This document shows positions 10,262 through 22,381 of a stretch of 64,000 bases of DNA, piece after piece (position 1 is the stretch's first letter; each line of letters begins with the position of its first letter). Source of the stretch: Neofusicoccum parvum (Eukaryota > Ascomycota > Dothideomycetes > Botryosphaeriales > Botryosphaeriaceae). Where the stretch lies: contig CP087220.1 of NCBI GenBank assembly GCA_020912385.1, positions 1,178,001 to 1,242,000 of the forward strand. Direction: 5' to 3'. The position numbers and the translations under genes were made by a program. The notes under the pieces were generated by a model. That model ran no database searches. It was not told the origin of the DNA and saw only the letters and a program-made list of their open reading frames with translations.

Positions 10262-12184
10262 TTACATCGTCTGTTGCTGATGCTGCTGTTGGTGCTCGGG
10301 AGAAAGACTCGACGGATCGATGGTGCCAAACGAGACGAGATTTGACATGTCAAGATCCTCCAGGTTGTCGTCTCCCATCGGTGACCGGAAAGGCAGCGAC
10401 AGGGACTGCTTCGCGTACATGTCGCTCAAAGACATGCCATCATCCGAAATAGCACCGTCCTGAGACATCGGGTAAAGGTCTGCCGAGGAGGCGCGACCCA
10501 GCGATGTCAGGGGCGGTGATTGGTTCGCGATGATGGGGTCGCCGTGGCTCATGGCCGACATGGGAGACATTGACTGATGCGGAATGCTCGACTGATCGGG
10601 GAGTGGTGACAGATACGGGTTGCTGTAGGGAGTGCTGAAGTTGGCAGCAGGCATGTTGTCGGGACCAGGATTCGAGGTGAAGAAACCGGGAGTTCCGTAG
10701 TCCGACGGGGAGTTGGCCGTGGTGGCAGACATTGGGTATTGTCTGAAGTCCATGCCGTAACCAGCAGAAGTGTCGATGCTGAGGTTCGGTCCCATGGGTC
10801 CAGACATGTTGTTATGCTGCGGCACAGGCGCGTAGATCTCCTGAGGCTGCGGCGTGTAAGGCGGCGCAGGATAGGAAGTCTGCGGAGGAGGCTGAATCAT
10901 GAACGGCTGCATCGGGTTCTGGCGCAGGACCGAGAAATCCATAGCCACCGGTACCGACCGACTCCTCTGGCGCTTGTGGCCACGGTGAGGAGGAGGCTGG
11001 AGGCCGCCAGGCATTTCGAAGGGGCTTTCCTGGTACATCGCGGCGTGCGGGTGGACGAAGTGGTTGGGTTGCGACGCAGGCCTGTGGTTGATGGGAGAGA
11101 CGGGGGCGGACATGGCCAGAGCATTAGGGTCGTAGAAGTTGTGCCTGTTCTGGAACGATTCGAGCGACACCAGCTTGGCCAATTGACCGCTGAGCACCTT
11201 CGGGTGGCCGCCCAGGTGGTGGACGAGGATCTGCGACGCTTGCTGGTCCTCGGTGAAGTCGCCACACTGGTAGAAGCCGCCAGATCCGGAGGAGTCCATG
11301 AAGAAGTTCGGCGGCCTGGTGAGTTCAACAACCAGGCCACCCGGTCTTTGCGAAGCGCCCTCGGCGTTCTGCCCATCGCCAAGCTCAAGAGAGATGTTCT
11401 TGATGTACGAGAAGGGATACTCGATCTTGTAGCCGGCCGAGTCGTTGTTGATGTAGTAGGTGACGCAGCACTTCTCGGGGGAGTAGAAGATGACCAGATC
11501 CATAGCGCTCTGTCCGACGCGACGCCACGTGCCAATGCTCAAGGATCGGCACGCGAAGTGGTGGATGACTGTCGGCGGGTCAGTACGATGCGACCGCAAT
11601 GCGCAGAAGCGGCGCGACTCACCAACTTTGGACGAGCTGGTCTCGGTGTTGAGCAGCATGCCGCTGCCGTAGGGCATGCCGCTCGTGCGGCCAAGAAAGT
11701 CGCGGCCAAGGGTCTTGCCCGACTCCATGGCCTGCAGCGCCAGGTATCGCCGCATTGATTCGGGGATGTCGTTGCAGTCCTCTCCGCTCTCAATGCTCTT
11801 CTTGGCGATGTTCTTTATCTTTGCGCGCCTGGACGACGTTAGCATGGTTCGCGTATCGGCGCATGGGGAGTATTGGGGCTACCTGTTCTGGAACCAGATC
11901 TGTACCGAGCGCTCAGTCATGTTGATCTCTTGCGCGATCCGCTCGCGAACGATCGCGGTGGGCGTGGGGTTCTTGTTGAACTCCATCTCGAGGGTCATCA
12001 GCTGTTCCTGGGTGGCGCGCTGGCGCTTCTGGTTCTTCTGCTGCTGGGTCAAGGTGCTCTTGCGCGGCGGGCGGCGCGACGACGAGGCGGCGGAGTTGCC
12101 GGACTGGCCGGGAGTGCCCGAGGCCGAGGGCGACGGCGTCGAGTTGGACGTCATGTTGGAGGGCTGCGGTGCGGTGGACTGCAT
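10262..12184 (-). CDS. HTF1: Homeobox transcription factor, Htf1/Hox2-like
   Basis: Exons 12184-11883, 11828-11623 and 11568-10262 give about 604 residues. A homeodomain lies at about residues 50-110, with the helix-3 signature [14 protein letters not shown]; the first intron splits the AGG codon inside it. A conserved fungal block follows ([20 protein letters not shown]), then a long Pro/Ser/Gln/Met-rich region ending in His/Gln repeats. Homologues in Magnaporthe and Fusarium (Htf1/Hox2) are needed for conidiation; that role is transferred from the family. The second intron (11622-11569) is 54 nt, in frame and stop-free, but has a GTGAGT donor, a CTGAC branch and a CAG acceptor, so I treat it as a real intron. 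The upstream gap of 1.7 kb fits a highly regulated developmental gene. Confidence 0.88.
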
Positions 12185-13884
12185 TCGCGTGGTGTTGCAG
12201 GCGCACCTGGATGGGGTTGGATCAGGGTTATGACTCGGTCAATGGGACCTCAGAAGCGCGACAGGCAGCGAGGTATATGTCTTGTCGTAATAGTCGTGAT
12301 GAGAGAAGACGGAACGGTGAAAAGGCGGTGGTGACCGAATGAATGTAAGTGCTCAGGAGAGCTTCCGGCGCGGGATCGGTACAAGGAGAGTATCCGCGAG
12401 CAGTAGGGATGTGCAGCGTGCGACCAGGCGAGCAAATGGATAGGTAGTATCAAAGCTTCACTGACTTGGAGCAGGAAGATGCTAACTGATCGGCTACTCG
12501 AGCGCGCTGGGCAGAAGCCTAAGGACTGAACACCGGGACGGCGGAAGCTGGGTCTAAGGAGAGGACGGGCAGCGGCCCAAAAGAGACAGAATGACGGCCG
12601 GAAGGAGTGACGGCGTCTGTAAAGAACAACAAGGGCAGAAGAGAACGTGGTGGAGATCGCACTGGCAGTCAAGATGACGATGGCAGGCGAACTCCAAGCG
12701 GGCGATATTGCGGGTGTAATGAAGTTGAGGCGGCGCAGAGGTGCGCGAGAGAAAGGGGGCCTAGCGCTCACGGCGGCACTGCAGGAGGAAAAGCCTCTCG
12801 TTGGCCCACCGCGCGACGCCGCCCGAGTCAGGTCCACCTTGGTCCCTCGCAAGGTTCCGGCCCTTGGCCGGCCGGCCCACAGCTCGGTCGCCCTTCTGCG
12901 CCCGCCGCCTGCACCACGACCGCGCCGCCCGACCGCTCTGCTCACCCCGCGCGCCGCCTGCTCGCCGCGCCCGGCATCTGCTGACGTCGGACTTTGGCCA
13001 GAGCAGCGGCCGCAGAGGAGCGCTGCGCAGGCTGCCCGCCCTGAGTCGCGCCCCCAACCGCCGCCCGCCAGCTCCGCCAGGCACCGCAGGAGCGCGCGCT
13101 GACAGGAACGCCCGAGCCTAGTCAGGAACGGGCGGCAGTAGCGCGCGTCGCCATTGGCTCGATCAGAAGTATAAATAGCGACACAGTTATGCAGCGACAC
13201 ACCACGCTGGTGCGATACCGCGGGCGACGCAGGAACAGCCCTGGCGTGTGGAGCAGTACGCGGAGAGGCGCGCCTCGTCCAGTGCGTGTTTGGGGCACCG
13301 GCCGTTTGCCTCAGCTGCCCGCGGGCTCAGGAGGCCAATCAGACGCGCGTGGGTGTTGGAAAATGCCGTCTCGACTCCTACACAGGCTACGGAGTTCCGT
13401 GCCCACCCAAGCCAGCAGCCGCGCCGCCCGGCGCGCCCTCACCCTGGCCGCGGCAGGGTGACTGCGCGACATTCGCACAACTCTGTGAACTCTGTGCGAC
13501 GCGCCGAAGTCACGAGAGCGGCAACAACCCGCTCCCGCGCGCGCAGTCCTCCTGCTCGTCCTCGAGCGCGCCCGCGCCCGCCGCCCGCGCCCACGCCCGC
13601 GCCCATGCCCAGCCCACGCCCTTCCCACGCCGACGCCGTTGCCGCTGTTTCACTTCTCGTCGTGCTGCTTGGCCCGCCTCGCACTCGCCCGCGCTGCCTC
13701 GGCGCGCTGCCTCGCGTCTAACTCTTCTGGTCGGATGACGCACCAGCCGCCGCGCCAGCCCGGTCAGGGGATCCCGTCAGCATGTCCGCATCCGGCCAAC
13801 GCGAGGCCTTATCGTATCCGGCATGCCTCCCAAAGCCGTGTTTGCGCCGATGCTCGAGCATTGCCCTACGGGATCTACGATCGG
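12185..13884. other. Long upstream region of the homeobox gene
   Basis: GC-rich, with open frames in several phases but no protein-like one. A plus-strand TATA-like element (GTATAAATAG, around 13170) and an ATTGG box at about 13152 lie here, without a convincing plus-strand gene downstream. This probably contains the 5' UTR and promoter of the homeobox gene and the 3' UTR of MDM10. Confidence 0.45.
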
Positions 13885-15182
13885 CTAGGATGAGTACTGT
13901 ACCTCAACGCCAACGGCGCGAAAGATCTGCTCCCGTCGTTTCAGGTCGAAGCTGGCTCCCACGGTGAACAGGAGCTCCTTGATTCGGCCCTCCCACAGCA
14001 CACCAATCCTCCAGTTTTGGTCGACGCGCGCCTTGATCACGCCCGTCACGTCGTCGTCCGGGGCCGCCGCGCGCTGCGTCCAGCCCGGCCGGAGCATCTT
14101 GGACGCCCACTCCGCGTCCGCGTCCCGCCGGCGCTGCCACAGCTCGCAGCCCAGCTGCAGGTCGCTCTCGTAGGAATAAAAGTTGAAGTCGAACCGCGAG
14201 CACAGCGCGACGTTGTGGCCGGCCTTGACGGCGTACGTAGAGGACAGGTTGCCCATCAGGGGGTTGAGCGTGAGCGTCATTGTGTAGGGGAATCCCGTAT
14301 GCTGGGGTAGGGTGGTAAACCTCAGGCCAGTGCTCATGCCACCGCTCTTATTCAGAATCCCGTAGTACAGCTCCGCGCCCGCACTGAACATGCCGCTGAC
14401 CCGTTCGGCGCTGAGAGATTTTGCGTCGTCGTCGCCGGGCGTCCTAGGGTCCGGACCGAAGTTGTAAAGCCCCCGAAAGCCCAAGAGCGCGCTGTCTGTG
14501 CTGTACAGGTACTCGGTGCTATATTTTCCATAGTCGTTCTGCACAACTCCGAGGATTGTCCCGCCATTATTCATGTTCGAGTCGCTGACCGCAGCTATCC
14601 GGACCTGCCGCGTGGGCGACACTCGACGCAGGTACAGCGCCTCTAGCGAGTTTGTGGGCAGGAAAAGCCGGCCGTACAGCACCGTCGCTGGACGCCCCTT
14701 TAGCAATGCCACCCGGCTGTGTTGCGGCGCAGTGGAGGACTCACCTCTGCGATCAATGCGCTTGCCTCTGTGCCATAGTTCCCACCACCAGGGCTCGTCA
14801 GGCCGCCGGAGCTCTTTAAGGTGCCGGTAGCCCCGTACGACATTGTGCAAATCGATTTCGTTGCTTCGTGACTTGACATCCAGCGCCAGCGACGAGTACA
14901 GGTAGGACAGAGAGCCGTCGACGACGCCGACTGTGCCGAGCGAGTAGGACGTTGCAAGGTTGGGCGACGACAGCGACGAGAGGTTCAGGCGCAAGCCGCG
15001 CGGCGTCTGGAAGTCAAGCAGCGCTGCGCGCAAGGTCAGTGTGAGTGCATGGACGGGCGAGTGGGCGTATGCGCGCGGTGGTTACCTTGAGCCGTGGCGG
15101 TCAGGTAGGAGTAGGAGTTGTCATGATTCCAGTGCGACGCTTCATAGAAAGCATTCTGCACGTAGTCCATAAAACCCAGCAT
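13885..15182 (-). CDS. MDM10: Mitochondrial distribution and morphology protein Mdm10
   Basis: Exons 15182-15086 and 15023-13885 give 411 residues. The start [19 protein letters not shown] is the Mdm10 N-terminus and continues across the intron as [22 protein letters not shown]. Further family blocks are [34 protein letters not shown] and [14 protein letters not shown], and the protein ends in a beta-strand (VEVQYSS). Mdm10 is a 19-strand porin-fold beta-barrel of the mitochondrial outer membrane, shared by the ERMES ER-mitochondria tether and the SAM complex. A GTGAGT inside the ORF near 14748 could be a further donor, but no phase-compatible acceptor is convincing. The gene is divergent from MRT4. 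Confidence 0.93.
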
Positions 15183-15426
15183 TTCTCGCCATCAACATGC
15201 TGGGGAGAGCGCGAGGGAAGGTTGAGGTGGCTGCGATGGAGCTCTGAGAGGTCGCTGCCGCTTGAGCTGGGCCTCGCGTAAAGATGACGCTCCTGCGCGC
15301 GCCATCGTGAAAACTTCCGCGCCGCGATAAGATAACGCCCGGAATTTTCAACACCACCGCACTTTTCGGGCACCGCTCTCCTCGCCGCCAGAACCCCGCC
15401 TACACCCACACCCACAGCCATACAAG
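15183..15426. promoter_or_regulatory. Short divergent promoter MDM10 (-) / MRT4 (+)
   Basis: Only 244 bp separate the two start codons, so the promoters must overlap. No TATA box is seen, which fits housekeeping genes. Confidence 0.6.
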
Positions 15427-16288
15427 ATGCCTAAGTCGAAGCGCGCCAGGGTCGTCCACCTCTCCAAGGTCGAGAAGAAGGGCAAGGAGCTGTCCGAGAA
15501 GCTCTTCAACAATGTGCGCGAGGCCGCCGACCAGTTCCAGTACATCTTCGTCTTCGACGTCGAGAACATGCGCAACAACTACCTGAAGGAGGTCCGCCAG
15601 GAGTTCTCCGACAGCAGGTGCGTCTTCGCTGCCACGCGCCGCGCATTAGCGTCTGCGCTGCTGTGCGAAAACACGCGCCACGACCCCTACTGACGCGCCT
15701 CCGCAGATTATTTTTCGGCAAGACCAAGGTCATGGCAAAAGCTCTCGGCACCGACCCTGCATCTGAGCACCTCCCCAACGTCCACAAGCTCGCTGCGCAC
15801 CTCGAGGGCAACGTCGGCCTGTTCTGCACCAACCGCGAGCCTTCCGAGATCATCGAGTACTTCCAGAACTACTCCCAGACCGATTTCGCCCGTGCTGGTG
15901 TCGTTGCGTCCCAGACTTTCACTATTCCGACCGGTATCGTATACTCTCGCGGTGGCGAACTGCCCGTTGAGGAGGATGTGCCGCTGCCGCACCCCGTCGA
16001 GGTTACTGTTCGGAAATGGGGCATGCCGACCAGGCTGGAGAAGGGCAAGGTCATGCTGGACCAGCCCTACACCGTGTGCAAGGAGGGAGAGACGATGAAC
16101 AGCCACCAGACAGCGCTGTTGAAGCTGTTTGGCGTTGCTATGGCTGAGTTCAAGATCAAGTTGACTACGTATGACGGCCAACCACAGCCTTTTCTTTCTT
16201 TTTGGGAAATACCATGCTAATACTTCCTTGCAGATACTATAACAAGGAGGACGAGACGGTGACTGAGATTGATGCTATGGAGGAATAA
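15427..16288 (+). CDS. MRT4: Ribosome assembly factor Mrt4
   Basis: Exons 15427-15617, 15707-16168 and 16234-16288 give 235 residues, the normal family size. The start MPKSKRARVVHLSKVEKKGK, the block LFFGKTKVMAKALGTD and TFTIPTGIVYSRGG-ELPVEEDVPL are classic Mrt4. It ends YYNKEDETVTEIDAMEE. Mrt4 is the nucleolar paralogue of ribosomal stalk protein P0: it holds the P0 site on pre-60S particles and is later released by Yvh1. Both introns have good branch points and the phase is preserved (AG|A and AC|A). It shares a 244-bp promoter region with MDM10. Confidence 0.95.
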
Positions 16289-17193
16289 TTCACACCAAAA
16301 ACGCATTTCCATCCAATGAGCGGTGAAGTAAGCTCAGGGTGTTCTTGGAGTATGGAGTTTTGGCACGTCGATGTGGGCCTGGATTTGGGTTTTCATCTCT
16401 CGATTGCATGAGGATACCTAACCAAAAGTTATCGAAAAGAAAATGTGACACTTCAAGATCTAGACGATCATCTCAAGTTGATCTTTTTCTTTTCTTCTAT
16501 TTGAATCCCTCTCTTTCTCCGCCAGTACAAAACTTCCCCGGATACCTTTGGAACGAGAAGAGAGGCATTCTGGTAATTTAATAGGTTCGTATTGTAACAT
16601 CGGGTCGAGAAACTCATCAACTTCGGAAATTTCGTTACTACAAGTCTACAAAAGGTTGATATAATATATGGCTAGCTCGAAGGACGCTCAGTACATGAAC
16701 AGGACAGTCGGGTTAGGCCATGGTGGGTTGTAATATTCACCCGGACATGATACTCCTTGAGAAAATCTGCTAAACCTAGCCGGATGAATGCTACAACACC
16801 TCAGGCAAGTGTGCCTGTCTATTATGCTTATCGAGAGAACCTCTCATTAATCGCCAGCTGCGGTATCATCTGTACACGTCTTCTACGAGATGATTCTGCT
16901 CCAAGACACAATCTCGCAATGGGGCGAACTCACCGCAGGGTGGATGACCCAATTGACAGCCCCAACACTGTCGCCCTGTACCGGTCGTTTGGCACCCCTG
17001 CACTCACCATCAGCCTCATGCTGCGAATACTTCTATGTCGCCTCTCCCACGTCGGACTTTCCGCGAGCTCTTGGCCACCGCACTCAATTTCTCTGCCATC
17101 TCATCCAATCAACTCACTCAGCGACCCACCCTCGTACTCTTTCTGCCTTGTCTGCAGTAGTGCTTACGCAACCTTTCCCATCGACCTATCGCC
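16289..17193. other. Intergenic
   Basis: No protein-like frame, RNA gene or notable repeat. AT content rises after 16400, as expected for the MRT4 3' flank. The last few hundred bases should hold the promoter of C2H2 paralogue B. Confidence 0.5.
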
Positions 17194-18898
17194 ATGAGTG
17201 ATTACTTCTCCATCCAGGACCTGAATGGCCTCTTGTCTTTCGAAGGCGAAGGCTGTCTTGACCTTTTCGGGAATGGTGCCAGCGACCAGCTGAACCAATG
17301 GTGAGTAAAAAAATGCAGGGGCTGACCACAGGGCGATTTGTAGGACATGGCCTGAGGCCAGCCTTGTGCTCATGCATCCAGCACGTGACTGGTCGGGGTC
17401 TATCTACCCTTGTGACCCCAACGATGCAGTCGGCTACTCAATGCCAATGCGTGTGGATAACGATGGAATTGCTTAGAATGAGCAGCATCTCCAATTGCAC
17501 TCGGCTGGCCCTATGACGAATGACGGGCATTTCCTTGGATCCACTACCGACTACTACCATGGAATTCCGGGACAGGAGCCAGAGTCTGGGTTACTTGGTC
17601 AAGCCAGCGGAGCCGCCTTCCATCAAACTGTTCTGGACGCTGGCGTTAATACTAGTGACGACATTCAAAACGGAACAAGTGCAATTCCTGGGACTGGACA
17701 CACGGAGCTGCCTCACATGACTCTGGGTCATCACCACATGCTGTCTGAGAACGATCAAGGGCCACTGCCGAGCGAGCATCATGGGCATAGCGTCAGGAGG
17801 GAAAGGACAATATGCCCAAAGGCAACTGCTGTTGAAGATCCTTTGTCAGTCGTCTCCGACCTGGATACATTCACCTTCGAATCCGGATGCAAGGTTACTT
17901 TAAAATCTGCGAGCGTCTCGAAGACTCCAAAACAAGGGTGAGTTTTCAATAAAGACTTGAAAGATATGTTTCTGCTAACTTATTGCAGTCGCAAAGTCAC
18001 TTCCTACAAGACTGGTCTCTTCTGCACCTTTGCCGGATGCCAGGAGAAGCGTGAATTCAGGCGCAAGTACGAGCTTGAACGACACATGCGAAAGCACAAT
18101 CCCCGGGAGGCGTATTCTTGTCCAGTGCTGGAATGCGGGAGGCACGGCCGCCAGCCCTTCTATCGTGAGGACAAACTGAAGGCACACATGGAAACAATGC
18201 ATTGCGGTGATGAACCATCTGCATGTCCAAAAGCATACTGTCAGGCTGGCGTGTTCCCGTTCGATCTTTTGCGAGTCCACGTCCAGTCTCACATCATCCC
18301 AGAAGGAAACGTCTTCGCCAACTTCCTGTCACGTTCATGCCCTGTTGCGGGGTGCAAGGTCAAGCCAAGGCTGGAAGTACGGAATATCCCAGGCCCAAGA
18401 GGTCACCTCATGCGCTATCACGGCCCGGCAGAGCGGGCCAAACAGCACGCAATCATCACCGAGGCGGGCTTTGATTCTTCCAGTGGTGAAATCATTTGCC
18501 CAATCTGCCGCCAGAAGTCTCAGAACCAGGACAGCTTCGCCCGACACCTCGAAAATACGCACTTGGGCCAGCATGCTGCTGCATTCGAACGTGTGGTTCG
18601 CCCTTCAATCTCAGAGGCTGCTCACAATGCATCCGATGAATTTGAGAGGCAGAGTCTCCTGAATTGGCGTGTCTGGCATGACATCCCTGACGCGGTATCC
18701 GGACAATGCTTCCAGTGCCCTGGCTGCATGTATTGCTTCGGAACTGTGGATGATGAACTTCCATGGACCAAGGTCTCAGATCATGTTGGTCTATTTTTAG
18801 CGACGGAAGAACTGAGACGTCACCGAAGGGAGATCCTCCGACTTCTGCCGCCCTTCAACAGTCACCCTGTTTTCGACGATGTCAGGCGCACAACCTGA
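17194..18898 (+). CDS. C2H2 zinc-finger protein (paralogue B), with an in-frame TAG in exon 2
   Basis: Exons 17194-17300, 17344-17937 and 17989-18898, both introns phase 2 as in paralogues A and C. Exon 1 starts MSDYFSIQDLNGLLSFEGEG. Exon 3 carries six Cys/His units, including LFCTFAGCQEKREF with RHMRKH, YSCPVLECGRHG with AHMETMH, and IICPICRQ with RHLENTH, and ends HPVFDDVRRTT. The first intron is 43 nt with a GCTGACC branch, but the only phase-compatible exon 2 then meets a TAG at 17474-17476 before staying open to the finger exon. No consensus intron removes it; a 48-nt GTCGGC...TTAG intron (17429-17476) is possible but has a poor donor. Translation could also begin at ATG 17513. Either a recent nonsense allele, an unusual intron or a shorter protein. 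Confidence 0.65.
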
Positions 18899-19641
18899 TT
18901 CAGCCTGACTAAGAGAGGCACAACTCTTCTCTATGGATGCCTTCTTTTCGAACTTAGACGGCGCTACGAGGTTGGGTTCCATTGCATCTCGTATAGGAGT
19001 TATGCAAGGCTCGAAATTAAGCGCGTAGGATCTCCTCGTGGAGAAACACTCGTTCGCCAGTCAAACTCTTCACTTTGACACCCGCTATTGCTCGGATTCA
19101 AGTTCGCTACAGATTGTTTTCCTCACTTAATTCATACTGCGTCTTATCTCCTTTTCCATACTGTTCGGCTTCCTCCTTTCATTTTCTTCCTCTCTATTTC
19201 GGTCCTTCATCATCATGATTGTCACGTAGTTTCTTGCTTATATATATTCAAATGTCGAAATGATGCATGACTTTTTCAGAGAAACACAAAGCCTCATCCA
19301 TGAGGTGACGACCTCCTCCGAGTGACGCAAGCCTTGTGCTCTGCAACCGCAACGCGGAAACCCCGACCACCCCAGGCCGCAAGACCCCAGCTCGCGCCCT
19401 GCCTTCCACGAGCCAGGGTCTCCGCCCTCTCAGCCTCACGTCCCACAAGCCGCCAGCCTCGCGCTCTCAATACATTAATCCTGTCTCCCGCACTCTTAGT
19501 TTTGCTCGTTCTGCCAGCCTCCTCACGCTACCCCGGCGCCTCCCCGACCAATCACGACGCGAAACGGAATCCAGCCTCGCCCTTCCAAACGCACTTCGCC
19601 CCAAGCCCGTGTCCCACCGCAGCTGGGCCCGGCCAATCACC
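18899..19641. other. Intergenic between tandem C2H2 genes
   Basis: No coding signal. A pyrimidine-rich stretch near 19150-19240 and a pyrimidine-rich leader before 19642 fit a fungal promoter/5' UTR. Confidence 0.45.
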
Positions 19642-21248
19642 ATGGACGACGACCTGTGGAACTGGGATTCCCTCACCGGTTTCCCACAAGAGGAGGGCAA
19701 CGTGGCACCGGAGGGCGGCGACGCATTGTTGCCTGCTGATTTCGGCTTAGGAGATGCCTCTGGTTTCGAGGTTGGCGAATCGTAAGTAAAAAAAAAGATA
19801 CAAGCTGACGACGGGGCAAAGATCCCTGTGTGTTGAAGGGACCACCTTGTATTTCGGGGCACTGTGGTTGCAGTCTTGGCAATCGGGCGAACTGGATCGA
19901 TCTTTGGGTCAGCATCCTGCTACTCTTCCGTGGTCCATGCCACAACAGTATGCGACACAGTCCCTATCTCTGCCGTCGAACCCAAGCTCTTCTCCAAACG
20001 CACTGTTACCCAATCAGGGGAACGGCCCGCACCAGAGTCTCCTCTGTAACCCATTTAACGCTGAATCAATTGTCGACTCGACATTTCCTCAGCCCATATT
20101 TCCAGAATCTGGGGATTTGAGTATCCCAACAGCCTCTTCCTTTGGGATTTCCTACCCTAGCGGTAATGAAATACCGCCCGCTCCAAGAGCCTTGACGTAT
20201 CAGACGAGTGCAGAAGAAGATGGACAGCAGGGGAGAGACGAAGCGATGGAAAATGCAGAAAATCTGCATGCTGCCGAGCCTACGCTCATCGAAGATAGCC
20301 GCATTCGCGATGGGTAAGTGTAATCTTTCATGGTATCTTTACATTTAATTACTGACTTCCTGTCACAGCTATGTGGACAGCGAGGGCGGCTACATGTGCA
20401 CTTTTTCGCACTGCAAAGTCAAGCATGTCTTCAAACGCAAGTTTGAGCTTCAAAGGCACATGTTGATCCATGTGCCGAAAAAGTCATTCGACTGTCCTGT
20501 AGACTCGTGCAATCGCCGCGGTCGCTACACGTTCTACCGAGACGACAAGCGTAAAGCACACCTCAAGTCCCGTCACACCGACGATGACTATGTTACCTGC
20601 CCGGTATCTGGTTGTCCGGCCGGACCCCTCCAGCTGGACTTACTCCGGTTTCATCTGTCCTTCCATGGTTCTCTTCCCAAATCGGACACAGTAAAGTTGC
20701 TGGAGACTTATGCTGAAGGAGGGCAGAAGTGCCCGATGCAGAAATGCCGACAGAAACGCTGGCTCAGCAGTGGCCAACTTGCAGGGAAGAAGGGACACCT
20801 CATTTCCCATAATGAAGCCGACCGCGTTTCGCAGGCTTCGACTCTCCGGGAAAATGGGTTCGGCATTCAGGGAGAAGTCATCTGTCCAATGTGTGGCACG
20901 CCATCATCGGACACTGCGAAGTTCTGCAAACACATGGAGAATGAGCACATTCTGACGGACCACGGAAAAGTCCATGTGAAGGCTGTTCGTTCCCTCAGAG
21001 ACTTTTCAGAATATCTCGTTTGGAATATGGACCTGGGTCGTTGGGATTTTCAGTATGGAAAGTCGTACTCATGTCCTTGCTGCTCTTTCCAGCAAAAAAG
21101 GTATGAAGAGGAGAAAGCTCATCCAGGACTACTCAGGCCCTCCGAGGAGCTCTATCCATACAGAAGACAAATCCTTCGACTATGGCCAGGTTTTGGTTCC
21201 CACCCGGTCTTCGATGACCTCCGCCGTACCACTCTAAGCACGGCCTGA
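19642..21248 (+). CDS. C2H2 zinc-finger protein (paralogue C)
   Basis: Exons 19642-19781, about 19822-20313, and 20369-21248. Exon 1 encodes MDDDLWNWDSLTGFPQEEGN, exon 2 a Ser/Pro/Gln-rich region of activation-domain type, exon 3 six Cys/His units (YMCTFSHCKVKHVFKRKFEL with RHMLIH; FDCPVDSCNRRG; VTCPVSGC; KCPMQKC; VICPMCGT; YSCPCCSF) and the tail HPVFDDLRRTT shared with paralogue B. The exon 2/3 junction is firm (phase 2, GTAAGT/CACAG). The first intron is uncertain: only a 40-nt version ending AAAG at 19821 joins the right frame, whereas the better-looking GCAG at 19873 shifts it. Probably a nuclear DNA-binding protein of unknown target. Confidence 0.78.
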
Positions 21249-22381
21249 CCTGTTATCGGGCAACAACTGAAAAACTGGCATGCAAACCGAGAATTGCCTG
21301 TCTGGTGAGTATTGTCTCCTCAGACCAAAGAGGTTTCCTGTCGACTGCTGTCATCCTGTTCTCTTTCCTTATGGTTATGTCCTTCGCGTAATTTTCGGCT
21401 TCCTGTCTGCTTTCAATGAGGTTTCTATTGATACTTACATCCCCGCTCCCAAAAAGCCTAAAAAAAAGGAGAAAGAAAAAGTCACAAAAATATGGCATCA
21501 AAATAACGACCAAGCGTCACTCTTTCGGTTAGTGCTTACTCAACGGCCTCCACCTTATGAATCCCGTCTTCTAAAGTAACACATCACTACTGTTTTTCTT
21601 TTTGCAGTCTGCTGTTTAAATCCATGTCTCCTAGAGTAACAATGTATCTACGTCCCTCATTAGCAATACAGTCTTTCCTTAACCCTCGCTCTCACCGTGC
21701 AAGTACTACCTACCTGGCACCTACGTTCACATCTACAGCCGCTATGACGCGCTAAAACAAGCACATGAACAATTCTACAAGGACAGACACTCAAAAAGCA
21801 GAATTACCATTAACGCTACAAAACATACCGCCCCCGGTCTATGCCGCAAGATTAAACATTACAAACACACAGAGTAAAGGGAAAAACAGAAGAGACATTA
21901 CGACGCCAATCCCCTGGCGTCCATATTCATGCTTGCCCTCATCCAAATGATGTCTAGTAAACTTTTCCGGGTTGACTTGCCAAATGCATGCCGTCATCGC
22001 TTTTAGCCGCTTGATAAAAACACTATCGACGCCGTTGATACCTGTCGATTTGAGTTCTGCGTGGGGACTTGGCCTTGTCATGCTGCGTTGGAGGACGGAA
22101 GGAGAAACAGGTATCCACGGCGTACACACAGTATGTACTTTTCCAGTCCAGATGGAGTAGAGTGTCGCGTGCGGTTCGTAGAGTCTTCGTTCATAACCCC
22201 ATTAAAACTTCGCCTTTTTCGGTGTTTTTTTTTGTTTGTCGTTCTTGTCATGGTATCATTTGTCGTTTGTCATTTGCCGTATCTCATCCTTTCTTTCTCC
22301 ATTCCAATAGTAACCCCGTCCATCCTCCCCCCCAAACAAATCTTGAAATGCAATCTTCTCTACCCGACAGGCTACCAACCA
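21249..22381. other. Intergenic, tail-to-tail, 1.1 kb
   Basis: AT-rich with short frames only. It should contain the 3' UTRs of paralogue C and of the histidine kinase. Nothing else recognised. Confidence 0.5.

Noticed and set aside
10739..11758. Plus-strand open frame of 339 codons
   Set aside because: Antisense to the homeobox gene, with repetitive Arg/Val composition.
12250..13200. Minus-strand open frame of 316 codons directly upstream of the homeobox gene
   Set aside because: No conserved content and not in frame with the homeobox ATG; more likely 5' UTR/promoter.
13170..13461. TATA-like box followed by a 90-codon plus-strand ORF
   Set aside because: The ORF is Arg/Pro/Ser-rich and GC-driven, with no domain and no splice support.
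19782..19873. 92-nt version of the first intron of C2H2 paralogue C (acceptor GCAG at 19873)
   Set aside because: The acceptor looks better but forces a frame that stops at 20120 and misses the zinc-finger exon; the 40-nt version keeps the frame.
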